Under the pieces are notes generated by a model, which was given only the letters and a program-made list of their open reading frames with translations, did not search any database and was not told the DNA's origin. Shown here one piece after another: positions 54,498 to 62,873 of a DNA stretch of 64,000 nucleotides. The stretch's first letter is position 1. Every line of letters starts with the position of its first letter. Source of the stretch: Sedimentibacter acidaminivorans (GTDB lineage Bacteria > Bacillota > Clostridia > Tissierellales > Sedimentibacteraceae); the NCBI RefSeq assembly GCF_017873955.1, contig NZ_JAGGKS010000008.1, forward strand, positions 124,001 through 188,000, in the 5' to 3' direction. Made by a program: the position numbers and the translations under genes.

Positions 54498-54953
54498 TCA
54501 ATTTGTTTCGTACACCTCCAATAGTTTTTTAATAGCCCTGTCATTAAATCTATCAATCTGTCTACCGCTATAATTTAACTTGCTACAAATCATCCAGGTC
54601 TTGTACTTTTTAAAATACTTTAGAATTACTACTTGTTTTTCAAGAGGTTCTAATAACTTTAATAAATCATCAATATAGTTTTTCTTCTCGAAAGCTTTTT
54701 CAAGTCTATTTTCTAGCTTTGCCACCTCTTGACCATAAGTTACTAATATTTTTTCAACACTGTTGTAAACAGTGTCAGTTATTCCATTTCCTCCTGGCAA
54801 ACCTGTTAGTTCTGGAACATTAATATCCCTTTGTGAATTTATAGCCTCACCTAAATTAATAATATTTTCATTAATACAATCAATTTCAAACTGAATATAT
54901 GTATAGCTGTATAATAATCTCTTAAGTCTTTCTCTCTTTTCGTCCTTCTCCAT
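54498..54953 (-). CDS. phage late-gene regulator, sigma-70 region 4-like (ArpU/RinA type)
   Basis: The 151-aa protein has an N-terminal coiled-coil part and a C-terminal helix-turn-helix: LEKQVVILKYFKKYKTWMIC, then LNYSGRQIDRFNDRAIKKL, matching ArpU/DUF1492-like activators that switch on packaging and structural genes. It is the last early gene before the late block, which fits. GGTGAAG precedes the ATG. Confidence 0.8.
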   Translation of the reverse strand: MEKDEKRERLKRLLYSYTYIQFEIDCINENIINLGEAINSQRDINVPELTGLPGGNGITDTVYNSVEKILVTYGQEVAKLENRLEKAFEKKNYIDDLLKLLEPLEKQVVILKYFKKYKTWMICSKLNYSGRQIDRFNDRAIKKLLEVYETN

Positions 54954-54969
54954 AACTTCACCACACTCT

Positions 54970-55101
54970 CTATAAATAGTCTATATATCCTGTCACTACT
55001 TTAACTTCACAACTAGTTAAATAATATTTATGCTTAGTTTTTACAACTTTATATCCACACAATTTTAAGCTTTCCGCTTCTAATTTACTCACTATCTGCA
55101 T
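54970..55101 (-). CDS. small phage protein, 43 aa
   Basis: A short frame starts at 55101 five bases after AGGAGG and encodes a 43-aa product (MQIVSKLEAESLKLCGYKV, ends VTGYIDYL). It fits neatly between the SSB gene and the regulator. No family recognised. Confidence 0.65.
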   Translation of the reverse strand: MQIVSKLEAESLKLCGYKVVKTKHKYYLTSCEVKVVTGYIDYL

Positions 55102-55113
55102 ACTTACCTCCTG

Positions 55114-55518
55114 TTAAAATGGTATCTCCTCATCATCACCAATAGGTGTAAATATATCATTATCAACATCACTATCATTTTTCTTGCCTTCTAAAAACTC
55201 AACCCTATCAGCCGTTACCCCTGTTTTATATTGCTTTGCCCCATCTTTTTCATAACTACTAGTAGTAATTCTACCATGAACAGCGCATTTGTTCCCCTTA
55301 TTCAAATAGTTTGCACAATTCTCTGCAGATTTGCCAAAGACAGTTATATAAATAAAATTCGCAGTAGGTTTACCCTGGTTAACAGCTTCTTGCTTTTTAT
55401 CTCCAAACAAATCCTTGTCCACTGCTAAAGTAAAATTTGTAACTGCCATGCCAGTAGTAGGGATAAACTTTAACTCAGGATCTCTTACTAATCTACCTAT
55501 CAATACTACATGATTCAT
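55114..55518 (-). CDS. ssb: single-stranded DNA-binding protein
   Basis: This 134-aa SSB has the OB-fold pattern MNHVVLIGRLVRDPELKF, TNFTLAVDK, FIYITVFGKSAENCANYL and a short acidic tail ending DDEEIPF, used to recruit partners. It coats single strands in phage replication. The ATG at 55518 follows GGAGGG; the frame is open to 55533. Confidence 0.95.
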   Translation of the reverse strand: MNHVVLIGRLVRDPELKFIPTTGMAVTNFTLAVDKDLFGDKKQEAVNQGKPTANFIYITVFGKSAENCANYLNKGNKCAVHGRITTSSYEKDGAKQYKTGVTADRVEFLEGKKNDSDVDNDIFTPIGDDEEIPF

Positions 55519-55816
55519 TTTTTCCCTCCTCAATCAATGCCCTTAGTAGTAATAAATAATTTATGCTATCAGTAATTTTTTCATTCCACATACCAATGCT
55601 ATAGTCACCACCCCTGCACATATCATATACGGAAACAGTATGCTTACACATCATACCAGCAAGGGCTTGTACTGGTGTAATATCTTGAACACTTGCTGCC
55701 ACTTTAAAATTATGCAACCTATCCTCAGTTGCATATTCCTTAGCTTTTACTACTAAAATATCAAGACTTCTATTTACTTGTTCATCAATAATTTTCTTAA
55801 ATTGCTCCTGTTTCAT
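55493..55816 (-). CDS. conserved phage helical protein
   Basis: This 107-aa helical protein (VKAKEYATEDRLHNFKVAAS, then MMCKHTVSVYDMC and EKITDSINYLLLLRALI) is of a kind often found in early regions of Firmicute phages; it resembles all-alpha nucleotide-pool proteins of the MazG/Nmad group. Activity unproven. It overlaps ssb by 26 bases. Confidence 0.7.
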   Translation of the reverse strand: MKQEQFKKIIDEQVNRSLDILVVKAKEYATEDRLHNFKVAASVQDITPVQALAGMMCKHTVSVYDMCRGGDYSIGMWNEKITDSINYLLLLRALIEEGKNESCSIDR

Positions 55817-55819
55817 TGT

Positions 55820-56278
55820 TTACACCACCAACAACTCTGAATTTTCGTATAAATTACCTACTACTACTGAAGAAGGTATCCAACAATAATCTCTATCAAC
55901 GTCTACTAATTTTAAAAATGAAATATATCCGTCTGATAACTCGTTGCTTACTATAATATAAGAACCTGCCTCATATTCTACTCTGCCTATAATTTCCTCA
56001 TCTTCATAAGTAAACTTGATTATGTCTCCTTTGTAAATTTTATTTTCATTTTCTGTATCATCACAAACGCCTGTATATTGACATACATTTGTAACGAGAT
56101 AAAAATTACCATCAATTTTAGATATATTATCATTTTTATCTTCTTCCGTAGTACATTTATCTCTTTCTTTTGGCATGTAATAAAATATTCCATTTTCACC
56201 ATTAAATTTTATTATGCTTCCACCATATACCCATTTGCCATTATCAACTCTTTTTCCCCTAAACTTTATCTCGCTCAT
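55820..56278 (-). CDS. YopX family protein
   Basis: This 152-aa protein has the YopX layout: IKFRGKRVDNGKWVYGG at the start, VCQYTGVCDDTENENKIYKGDII in the middle and a C-terminal VVGNLYEN. Function unknown; widespread in Firmicute phages. Confidence 0.92.
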   Translation of the reverse strand: MSEIKFRGKRVDNGKWVYGGSIIKFNGENGIFYYMPKERDKCTTEEDKNDNISKIDGNFYLVTNVCQYTGVCDDTENENKIYKGDIIKFTYEDEEIIGRVEYEAGSYIIVSNELSDGYISFLKLVDVDRDYCWIPSSVVVGNLYENSELLVV

Positions 56279-56329
56279 CTTCTATTCCTCACTACCTCGC
56301 TTTTTCTAAATGTTTTTAATAATTCTTCT

Positions 56330-56806
56330 TTACTCAATCGCATTCACACCTTTCATAAATACTAACCAATGCGTTTTACTTCGTCTATTTCCAAAAAGCG
56401 GTTTGTATTCAATAACTTTTAGCACTTGTGATAATTTTATCTGTTCTTCATTCCATTTAAATATTAACACTCCACAATCGTCAAGAACTCTCATACATTC
56501 ATTAAAACCTTGCTTAATATCTGCTTGCCATGTATTATTGTTAAGCTTTCCGTATTTTTTGGCTATCCACGAATTTTGCCCTGCTTGTACCAAATGAGGA
56601 GGGTCAAAAATGACAAGTTTAAATGTATTATTTGGGTATGACATATTTCTAAAATCACCTATTACATCAGGCTTAATAATCAATTTTCGACCGTCGCATA
56701 AAGTTTCTTCCAGTTGCCTGTTATCCATGAAAACAACATTTTTATTATTCTTGTCAAACCAAAACATTTTACTACCACAGCAAGCATCTAAAATTAATTT
56801 ATTCAT
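56330..56806 (-). CDS. SAM-dependent methyltransferase, probably DNA-modifying
   Basis: This 158-aa class I methyltransferase shows LILDACCGSKMFWFD as SAM motif I and the catalytic-type motif LVIFDPPHLV, followed by ECMRVLDDCGVLIFKWNE. DPPH in place of DPPY suggests an unusual target. It is part of the early operon, unlike the D12 methylase in the accessory region. Confidence 0.85.
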   Translation of the reverse strand: MNKLILDACCGSKMFWFDKNNKNVVFMDNRQLEETLCDGRKLIIKPDVIGDFRNMSYPNNTFKLVIFDPPHLVQAGQNSWIAKKYGKLNNNTWQADIKQGFNECMRVLDDCGVLIFKWNEEQIKLSQVLKVIEYKPLFGNRRSKTHWLVFMKGVNAIE

Positions 56807-56812
56807 GATTTG

Positions 56813-56986
56813 CTACCTCACTTTCCTAATCCTAAAAGCCAAACTACCATCAAAACCATATCCGTCCATAAACTCACGATGCTTTTTATTAACTTCTTCC
56901 TGTGCTCTTTTTGCCTTTAAATACTTTGCACAACTATCATGACATGACAGTTTACGGTCTTTGCAGTTCAAGCAAGTATCAATCAT
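56813..56986 (-). CDS. small cysteine-rich phage protein
   Basis: A 57-aa frame carries a probable zinc-binding set, CLNCKDRKLSCHDSCAKYL, followed by a basic helix. It begins at 56986 and lies between the helicase and methyltransferase genes with no large gaps. Confidence 0.75.
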   Translation of the reverse strand: MIDTCLNCKDRKLSCHDSCAKYLKAKRAQEEVNKKHREFMDGYGFDGSLAFRIRKVR

Positions 56987-57003
56987 ATACCATCAACCTC
57001 CAA

Positions 57004-58314
57004 TCAATAATCGACAGAATACCTTTTGCTCACTGTCTTTGGCTTGTATTCAGTTTTTAGCTCCTCATACCTCATATGCTCACCATCAAAACGAAACTCA
57101 ACAGTACCATTATTTCCACGCCTGTTTTTAGGAATATAAACACCAATATTGCCCTCGTCAACATCCGTCTTCCAAATCATAATAACCTTGTTAGCATTTT
57201 GTTCTATCTCTCCAGAGTCCCTCAAATCTGTCAAACTTGGCTTTTCAGTTTCTCTAGCAGATCTATTCAATTGAGATAAAAGCAATATGGGAACATCAAG
57301 CTCCATGGCCAACATTTTTAAATCCCTAGTTATATCACCAACCTCAAGGTTCTTATTGCCATACTTCTTGTTCGTCCTAATTAGCTGCAAGTAATCCACA
57401 ATTACAAGAGATAAATCACTAAACTTTAAACAAATATTTTTAATCATCAAAGGAGTAACAAAGGGATTATCAAAAATATGCAACGGCAATCTTGAAAGAT
57501 GATTACCATAACTCAATATACTCTGCCAATGTTTATCCTTTGCCTCTTCAGTAACACCTTTAAATTTATTTATAAGCAAATTCATTGAAATACCAGTACC
57601 AGATGCCATCATTCTTTCTACCAATTCATCACTTTTCATCTCTTGAGAAAAAGCAATAACCCTTTTTTTATTCCTGGCAGCATTAAGACCAATATTCAAA
57701 GAAAAAGCACTTTTACCACATCCAGGACGAGCAGCTAATACAATTAATTCGCCACCTCTCATTCCCATTAAATTTCTATCAAGCTTATAAAAACCAGTAT
57801 CAACCTTACTTCCATCTTGTTCATTACCAAGACTATTTATGTAATTCAAAACAGCTTCATCCATGCTATACAAAGAGCTATCGGACTTACCCTTATTGAC
57901 ATCATTCAACTTTACAATTGCTTCAGTAACCATATCATCAGAATCTGCAGAACTATTTAAAATTTCAGCAGCAATAGCTTTGATTTTTCTTTTCTTTGAT
58001 AGCTCCACAACAAGTTCAGCATAACGCTTTATAGTTTCCTTAGTCTGAATATTATTAGAACACTTAACACATAATTCCATTGCGCTACTCTGCTCTAACC
58101 CAATGCTCTTCAAAAACTCAACCGCTGTAACAACTTCAAATATTTCATTGCTAAAGTAACGACTAATAGCGTGTTCATAAACTTGACCAAGCAATCTATA
58201 TGAAAAATCTTCAACCTTCAAAACATCAGTTAGCTCACTAACAATTTTATGGTCCATAATAATTGACCCTATTATGCTATACTCAGCCTGTACATTACTA
58301 TCAACCTGGTTCAT
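57004..58314 (-). CDS. replicative DNA helicase DnaB
   Basis: This 436-aa RecA-fold helicase has an N-terminal helical domain (about 1-105), the Walker A AARPGCGKSAF, Walker B LVIVDYLQLI, and DnaB motifs LSQLNRSAR and DLRDSGEIEQNA. It unwinds phage DNA at the fork. It overlaps the initiator-like gene by four bases. Confidence 0.96.
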   Translation of the reverse strand: MNQVDSNVQAEYSIIGSIIMDHKIVSELTDVLKVEDFSYRLLGQVYEHAISRYFSNEIFEVVTAVEFLKSIGLEQSSAMELCVKCSNNIQTKETIKRYAELVVELSKKRKIKAIAAEILNSSADSDDMVTEAIVKLNDVNKGKSDSSLYSMDEAVLNYINSLGNEQDGSKVDTGFYKLDRNLMGMRGGELIVLAARPGCGKSAFSLNIGLNAARNKKRVIAFSQEMKSDELVERMMASGTGISMNLLINKFKGVTEEAKDKHWQSILSYGNHLSRLPLHIFDNPFVTPLMIKNICLKFSDLSLVIVDYLQLIRTNKKYGNKNLEVGDITRDLKMLAMELDVPILLLSQLNRSARETEKPSLTDLRDSGEIEQNANKVIMIWKTDVDEGNIGVYIPKNRRGNNGTVEFRFDGEHMRYEELKTEYKPKTVSKRYSVDY

Positions 58315-59045
58315 TTTTTACACACCCCCTGCATCTTTGCTAAAAGCTGCAAATATTGTTTTCTAAATTTATCAGCAGATAAAATATTCTTACTCCAAAA
58401 TGTGTCCATTTGACTAAACTCCAACACTACTTTGACATCATAAGGGTCAATCTCATCAATTCTAAACATCAGGTCAAAAGTATAAGACCATTTCTGTAAA
58501 GTATTTTCATCTTTTGGCTTTGCACCCTTTATATTCTCACAAATCATATTTGACAAATAAGATGCACACTTATATTGCTTAGATTCATGATCAAATACAA
58601 TTTTCTTTTTGTCATTCTTCTTACTCAAACTCTCCTCGTTCCGAACCTGGTTTTTAGGTTCGAACAAGATATTAATAATACTTGTATTATTATCCTCCAT
58701 CTTTTTATGGATACCCCCTCCATTATTTAATGGATACCCCTCCACTTTTTTATGGATACCCCCAACTATTCCAATATAGATTTTCCGTTGAGTTACCAAA
58801 CCTTTATTATCATTTATAAAATCTACTACCACATAACCCTTATCTTTGAGGTTATTTATCCAAACACTAACTGTTTTTTTATTAACTTTATACAGCTTTG
58901 CAAAATAATCATTACTTGCAAAACAAAATCCACCCTTATCAGCCAATGCAGAAATTTCACCATACAAAAGCTTTTCATTAGGTTTTAATTCCTCATCATA
59001 CCTAACAGTAGCAGGTATAATAGAAAAATAATTCGGTCTTTCCAT
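58311..59045 (-). CDS. helix-turn-helix replication initiator-like protein
   Basis: The first 90 residues form a winged helix of the type found in phage initiators: NYFSIIPATVRYDEELKPNEKL-type opening, then FAKLYKVNKKTVSVWINNL and GYVVVDF. A low-complexity segment with repeated GGIHKK units (about 95-118) and a helical C-terminal part follow. It is probably the origin-binding/helicase-loading protein. An origin is often inside such genes; I could not point to one. Confidence 0.82.
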   Translation of the reverse strand: MERPNYFSIIPATVRYDEELKPNEKLLYGEISALADKGGFCFASNDYFAKLYKVNKKTVSVWINNLKDKGYVVVDFINDNKGLVTQRKIYIGIVGGIHKKVEGYPLNNGGGIHKKMEDNNTSIINILFEPKNQVRNEESLSKKNDKKKIVFDHESKQYKCASYLSNMICENIKGAKPKDENTLQKWSYTFDLMFRIDEIDPYDVKVVLEFSQMDTFWSKNILSADKFRKQYLQLLAKMQGVCKK

Positions 59046-59109
59046 AGTTCACCAACCTTCACAAACATATTTATTCATAAATATTCAATTTTCAAGGTAC
59101 AACAATTTA

Positions 59110-59160
59110 AGGTAGGTGATTTTATACATTTTTAAAAATGTTTTTGTATAAAATCACTAC
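59110..59160. repeat. 16-bp inverted repeat between early genes
   Basis: GGTAGGTGATTTTATAC (59110-59126) and GTATAAAATCACTACC (59145-59160) are complementary apart from one bulged G, around an AT-rich palindromic loop. No T-run follows on the minus strand, so it may be an operator, origin element or processing site rather than a terminator. Confidence 0.75.
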
Positions 59161-59188
59161 CTGATTTATGAAAATTTACATATAATTA

Positions 59189-59896
59189 TTAAGCAAATAC
59201 CTCTATATCCAACCCAAGGTCATCAAGCATCTCAATGATATAAAGTTTTAAATATTTCATGGTCTGTATCTTCCATGCACCACCATCTGCCTCCCAAAGA
59301 GAACAATATCCACCCTCTTTGAGCCTAAATACAAACTTACTCTCAACCGGTTCAATCTCTGTAAATGTCCTATAAGGTTTAAGAGTAACAGGATTTGGAA
59401 CAGCTACATCAACCAACCCTTTAGTAGATTGTTTAATAGTAATCTCTTGAGATACGCCATTGTCACCTATAGTTCTTACCGCATTATCAGTCATATTACC
59501 TATGTGTGATAGTATTAAACCTAAATCACAATTTGACTTAAATCCAGATTGCAGCATTATGTTAAATGACTCTCTATCAATAAAGCTATTAAATTTCAAG
59601 CTTATTTTATCTGGCTGACAAACCGCATATATTTCTCTTATATTATTTTCATCAAGAGAAGACACCAACTCAATCCTGTCATAGTCCTTGATATGTATAA
59701 AAAAATTACTTTTATCTATATAATCTAACTTAGATGCAATATAATCCATCAACCCAGTAATACTTTTAAACTCTAAAGCATCAGGCTCATTATAATCATA
59801 CCTTTTTAAATTTCTATCACTAAATACCTTTCCATCAATCTCTACTAACTCTGGCTTTGACATACCAACTATGTACTGCGCTAATTCTTTTAACAT
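59189..59896 (-). CDS. conserved phage protein of unknown function
   Basis: This 235-aa protein contains TLKPYRTFTEIEPVESKFVFRLKEGG and LWEADGGAWKIQTMK, a pattern I associate with early proteins of clostridial and streptococcal phages near recombination or replication genes. No activity known to me. A RBS-like GGA is present before the ATG. Confidence 0.72.
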   Translation of the reverse strand: MLKELAQYIVGMSKPELVEIDGKVFSDRNLKRYDYNEPDALEFKSITGLMDYIASKLDYIDKSNFFIHIKDYDRIELVSSLDENNIREIYAVCQPDKISLKFNSFIDRESFNIMLQSGFKSNCDLGLILSHIGNMTDNAVRTIGDNGVSQEITIKQSTKGLVDVAVPNPVTLKPYRTFTEIEPVESKFVFRLKEGGYCSLWEADGGAWKIQTMKYLKLYIIEMLDDLGLDIEVFA

Positions 59897-59926
59897 TTTA
59901 ATCCTCCATATAGTTTTATTTGATTA

Positions 59927-60253
59927 TTATCTGATATTTAAAACCTTGTCCCCTCCTGACTTAGAAAACATGCTCTGCTGCTTAACTTCATTGAGATACA
60001 ATTGCCCCTCATTATCCTTACTAACTAAAACTTGAGTTTCAACACCCATTTCAGTAGCAAGAGTTGTCTTAGTTTGAATCTTAGTAACAACAAAATCTCT
60101 GTTCTCATTAGGTTTAAAGCTAAGAGTTAATGTTATCTTTCTTTCCTTCTTTGGATCAGTGTTCTTGTCAACAATATTTTGAGTAATTTTATCTAGTTCC
60201 CTGTTTAATTTCTCAACGATAGCACCATCAGCCAATCTCATGATATCTGCCAT
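59927..60253 (-). CDS. phage replication terminator-like protein
   Basis: This 108-aa protein (MRLADGAIVEKLNRELDKI, then ERKITLTLSFKPNENRDFV) resembles the small phage proteins annotated as replication terminator proteins, a name of uncertain basis. GGAGGTG precedes the ATG. It pairs with the 235-aa gene 30 bases downstream. Confidence 0.72.
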   Translation of the reverse strand: MADIMRLADGAIVEKLNRELDKITQNIVDKNTDPKKERKITLTLSFKPNENRDFVVTKIQTKTTLATEMGVETQVLVSKDNEGQLYLNEVKQQSMFSKSGGDKVLNIR

Positions 60254-60352
60254 TTACTTCACCTCCTAATATTTAATTATTTAATATATTTTTATTTGAA
60301 AAATTAATATTAAAGTTGAAAACAATCACAAATTATGATAGAATAAATTTGG

Positions 60353-60835
60353 TTAGTGAGTCGCATTTATGCGGCTTTCTTTTTTTATTCTTATCCTTGC
60401 ATCGTGCCATAAAATTATTGATGTCAACTTATTATTAACAATCCTCATATCCTCTATATGGTCCTCTAAGATATCCTCTTCAACATCATCTATCATGCCA
60501 TCAGACATAATTTGTTTAATACCATCAACTATAGGTGATAACTTGTCTTTAGCAAGAATGCCCTGAAAAACCATATCAACCTCAGTCTTGGGTACTACTA
60601 CATCAGGCAAATACTTACCCAAAACACTATTATTTTTTAAGTGCCACCAGGCTAACATAGGAGACTTGTATAACTCAGACATCTTGTCCACAATATCATC
60701 AGGAACACGAGCCTTGTTATTTTCATAATCACTCAAAGACCTACAACTAACATTCAACCATGCAGCAGCGTCCTCTTGCTTAATACCTGCACTTTCCCTA
60801 CACGTCTTGTAATAACATATGCAAACCTTACTCAT
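60353..60835 (-). CDS. XRE-type HTH regulator
   Basis: The first 65 residues form a lambda-repressor-like helix-turn-helix: YKTCRESAGIKQEDAAAWLN, then SDYENNKARVPDDIVDKM. The remaining 95 residues are acidic and helical. It probably controls early genes. AAAGGAATGAAT precedes the ATG. Confidence 0.85.
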   Translation of the reverse strand: MSKVCICYYKTCRESAGIKQEDAAAWLNVSCRSLSDYENNKARVPDDIVDKMSELYKSPMLAWWHLKNNSVLGKYLPDVVVPKTEVDMVFQGILAKDKLSPIVDGIKQIMSDGMIDDVEEDILEDHIEDMRIVNNKLTSIILWHDARIRIKKESRINATH

Positions 60836-60876
60836 TCAAAATTCATTCCTTTCATGATAAAATACAAATATAAACA

Positions 60877-61209
60877 TCACTTCTTAATAAAATTCAATTC
60901 CCTATTATGACCTCTCGTCCCACAAATAAAACTTCTCTCAATCTTAGGTACGGGCTTTGTGATAACCTTAGCGCCACACTTGCTACATTTAGTATCCACA
61001 ATACGATCCAAAGCCCATGCACTAAATCCACAATTATAACAGGTATATTCTCTCAACTTCTTTTTAGCTCCCTTCTTTAGTTTTCTCCTACTCCTATTCT
61101 TCCTAACATACTCACTCCAATGGCCAACAAATATGAAACCTGCAAAAGTTATTAAAGATGCCTGGACAATTATAGTTAAAAACTCAGAGTACTTTATCAT
61201 TAGTTCCAT
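60877..61209 (-). CDS. one-helix membrane protein with zinc ribbon
   Basis: One membrane helix at about residues 10-32 is followed by a very basic segment (KNRSRRKLKKGAKKKL) and a ribbon with YTCYNCGFSAW and TKCSKCGAKV. The ATG at 61209 has AAAGGGG upstream; the frame is open to 61242. Unrecognised. Confidence 0.75.
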   Translation of the reverse strand: MELMIKYSEFLTIIVQASLITFAGFIFVGHWSEYVRKNRSRRKLKKGAKKKLREYTCYNCGFSAWALDRIVDTKCSKCGAKVITKPVPKIERSFICGTRGHNRELNFIKK

Positions 61210-61225
61210 AAAATGCCCCTTTCTA

Positions 61226-61303
61226 TTACAAGCTTTCCTCAATCAAATTCTCAAGATATTCAATCATCTCATTTAGATCATCAACAGCTTCATCACTATT
61301 CAA
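61226..61303 (-). CDS. possible 25-aa coupled frame
   Basis: A TTG at 61303 overlaps the stop of the upstream gene (TTGA) and opens a 25-codon frame with a coiled-coil-like sequence (SDEAVDDLNEMIEYLENLI). Its protein-like composition and coupling suggest it is real, or that it is a frameshifted tail of the upstream gene. Confidence 0.35.
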   Translation of the reverse strand: MNSDEAVDDLNEMIEYLENLIEESL

Positions 61304-61479
61304 ATTTGTTTGTTTTTAAAATCAACCTCTTTTTCCTTATCCCACTCACCTAAAAAGCATTGAAGCTTAACCTGATTAACATGAGGATAAGTGTATAAAA
61401 AGCAATCATGTCCCAAATCCTTTGCATCCATACACAAGTCAACTATCTTATGTACCTTTTTTCTCAATCTAACGTTCAT
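61300..61479 (-). CDS. small phage protein, 59 aa
   Basis: A frame from 61479 (GGAGGT five bases upstream) encodes 59 aa beginning MNVRLRKKVHKIVDLCMDAK. Its ATG overlaps the stop of the 70-aa gene (ATGA), so it is translationally coupled. Unrecognised. Confidence 0.7.
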   Translation of the reverse strand: MNVRLRKKVHKIVDLCMDAKDLGHDCFLYTYPHVNQVKLQCFLGEWDKEKEVDFKNKQI

Positions 61480-61688
61480 ACATTACCTCCGCTTAATTCT
61501 TGATTATTTTTAGGTTTATATTTACCAGCAGCAATAGCATTTGCTGCAATAACTTCCATTCTTTTAATTGCCCTAGCTTTATCCTCTGGTGTCTTATCCC
61601 TGCAATCATCATCACAAATCATTATGTGAGTATTACCAACTTTAAAATCTTCAACTATATTTCCTATAGGAATTTGAGCCTTAATCAT
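61476..61688 (-). CDS. small phage protein, 70 aa
   Basis: This 70-aa protein has a short beta-like start (IGNIVEDFKVGNTHIMICDDD) and a helix KARAIKRMEVIAANAIAAG. CGGAGGT precedes the ATG. Similar short proteins occur in early regions of clostridial phages; function unknown. Confidence 0.72.
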   Translation of the reverse strand: MIKAQIPIGNIVEDFKVGNTHIMICDDDCRDKTPEDKARAIKRMEVIAANAIAAGKYKPKNNQELSGGNV

Positions 61689-61811
61689 TTACGCACCTCC
61701 GAACCTTTTAAAATATAATATGTTTAATGCCTTGTACTTGTTTTTACTAATTTACTTTTACTTCCTTTCAATTTATGATGTTCAAACACCATATATGAGT
61801 GGGGATTTTAT

Positions 61812-62060
61812 TTAGTAAGTAGTTCTTGATACTTCAATGACCTTCTTAATGTCGGTAGCATTTAGAAGGTCATTCCCGTTTTCTCTGTAAACATATGTTA
61901 ACCTAGATAAAACTGAATTAACTTCTCTATAATTTGCATTACTTTCAATTATTATTGTATTAATTTTTTCTTTAAGTTCTGTGCAACGTTTTTTACTTTC
62001 TTCACGCATCTCTTTTTCTTTCTGTTTTAATTCTTGTATATCTTTAAACTGTTCTTCCAT
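61812..62060 (-). CDS. coiled-coil phage protein, 82 aa
   Basis: The first 40 residues are a Lys/Glu heptad-like helix (QELKQKEKEMREESKKR), followed by a second helix region. AAGGAG precedes the ATG at 62060. Unrecognised; early operon. Confidence 0.68.
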   Translation of the reverse strand: MEEQFKDIQELKQKEKEMREESKKRCTELKEKINTIIIESNANYREVNSVLSRLTYVYRENGNDLLNATDIKKVIEVSRTTY

Positions 62061-62111
62061 TTCTTTTGCTCCTTACGTTAAAATTTGCTGTTGCTAGTAG
62101 ATGTTTTATTG

Positions 62112-62339
62112 TTAGCCTGTTTCTTGAAATGTGGTTTCGTTTTCGGAAACTTTATTGGTAAAAAAAAGCTCTTCAATCGTTAATCCAAAATAATCTGAAA
62201 GTTTTTTAGCCTCTATTAGTGAAAATCTTAAGTCCCCAGTTTCTTTTTTGTAATAGTTACATGCAGAAATGTTCAGAAATTGTGCAATTTCGTTTTGTCT
62301 GATATTATTCTTTTCTCTAAGAAGTTTTATCTTATTCAA
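62112..62339 (-). CDS. Cro-like HTH protein
   Basis: This 75-aa XRE protein has IKLLREKNNIRQNEIAQFLN, then NYYKKETGDLRFSLIEAKKL. It is the first gene of the early minus-strand operon, divergent from the repressor, so it takes the Cro position. The start is a TTG at 62339 behind AAAGGAG. Confidence 0.88.
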   Translation of the reverse strand: MNKIKLLREKNNIRQNEIAQFLNISACNYYKKETGDLRFSLIEAKKLSDYFGLTIEELFFTNKVSENETTFQETG

Positions 62340-62386
62340 GTTTAATTCTCCTTTCTTAATTTCCTTTATAGAAACTTTATGTATTA

Positions 62387-62415
62387 ATTATAGTTTCTTT
62401 TACGGAATATGTCAA
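62387..62415 (-). promoter_or_regulatory. early lytic promoter (PR-like)
   Basis: On the minus strand a perfect TTGACA (62410-62415) and a perfect TATAAT (62387-62392) with 17 bases between them drive the Cro-like gene. AGAAAC directly upstream of the -10 is one copy of a repeated GAAAC element. Confidence 0.92.
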
Positions 62416-62454
62416 TATATATATTTTCTTTTTTAGAAATATTTTTTATTATGG

Positions 62455-62483
62455 TTTACTTTCGATAATTGAAACTTTATAAT
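62455..62483 (+). promoter_or_regulatory. repressor promoter (PRM-like)
   Basis: TTTACT (62455-62460) and TATAAT (62478-62483) are 17 bases apart. TGAAACTT lies just upstream of the -10, as in the opposing promoter. The sequence GAAACTTTAT occurs at both 62371 and 62471. Confidence 0.85.
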
Positions 62484-62510
62484 GTAATTATATGAAATGG
62501 TGGTGAAATA

Positions 62511-62861
62511 ATGAAATTTGGAGATAAATTAAGGTCTTTAAGAAACAAATACAATCTTACTCAAACTGAGTTAGCTGAAAAATTAAATTTATCAAAAGCA
62601 AATATTTCTAAATATGAATCTGGTAATTTAGAACCTAATATTCAGACTATTACTACTATTTCAAAATTATTTAATGTTTCTGTGGATTATCTTTTAAAAG
62701 ATGAACCTGATGATGAATCATTAACAATTGATGAAGAATTTCAATCATTATTAAGCGACCCTAAAACATTAGTAGCATTCAAAGATTTTCAAAACCTAAC
62801 AGATACAGACAAACAAGAAATAATAAATTTTATAAAATTCAAAAAACAGCAGAATAATTAG
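62511..62861 (+). CDS. prophage repressor (CI-like HTH)
   Basis: This 116-aa protein has an XRE helix-turn-helix (LRSLRNKYNLTQTELAEKLN, ISKYESGNLEPNIQTI) and a 45-aa acidic helical C-terminus probably used for oligomerisation. It lacks a self-cleaving protease domain, so induction is not by RecA-type autocleavage. GGTGGTG precedes the ATG. Confidence 0.92.
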   Translation: MKFGDKLRSLRNKYNLTQTELAEKLNLSKANISKYESGNLEPNIQTITTISKLFNVSVDYLLKDEPDDESLTIDEEFQSLLSDPKTLVAFKDFQNLTDTDKQEIINFIKFKKQQNN

Positions 62862-62873
62862 GAGAAAGTAATT

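Noticed and set aside
56280-56345. A 22-codon minus-strand frame between the YopX and methyltransferase genes
   Set aside because: Too short, overlaps both neighbours, and no clear ribosome site.
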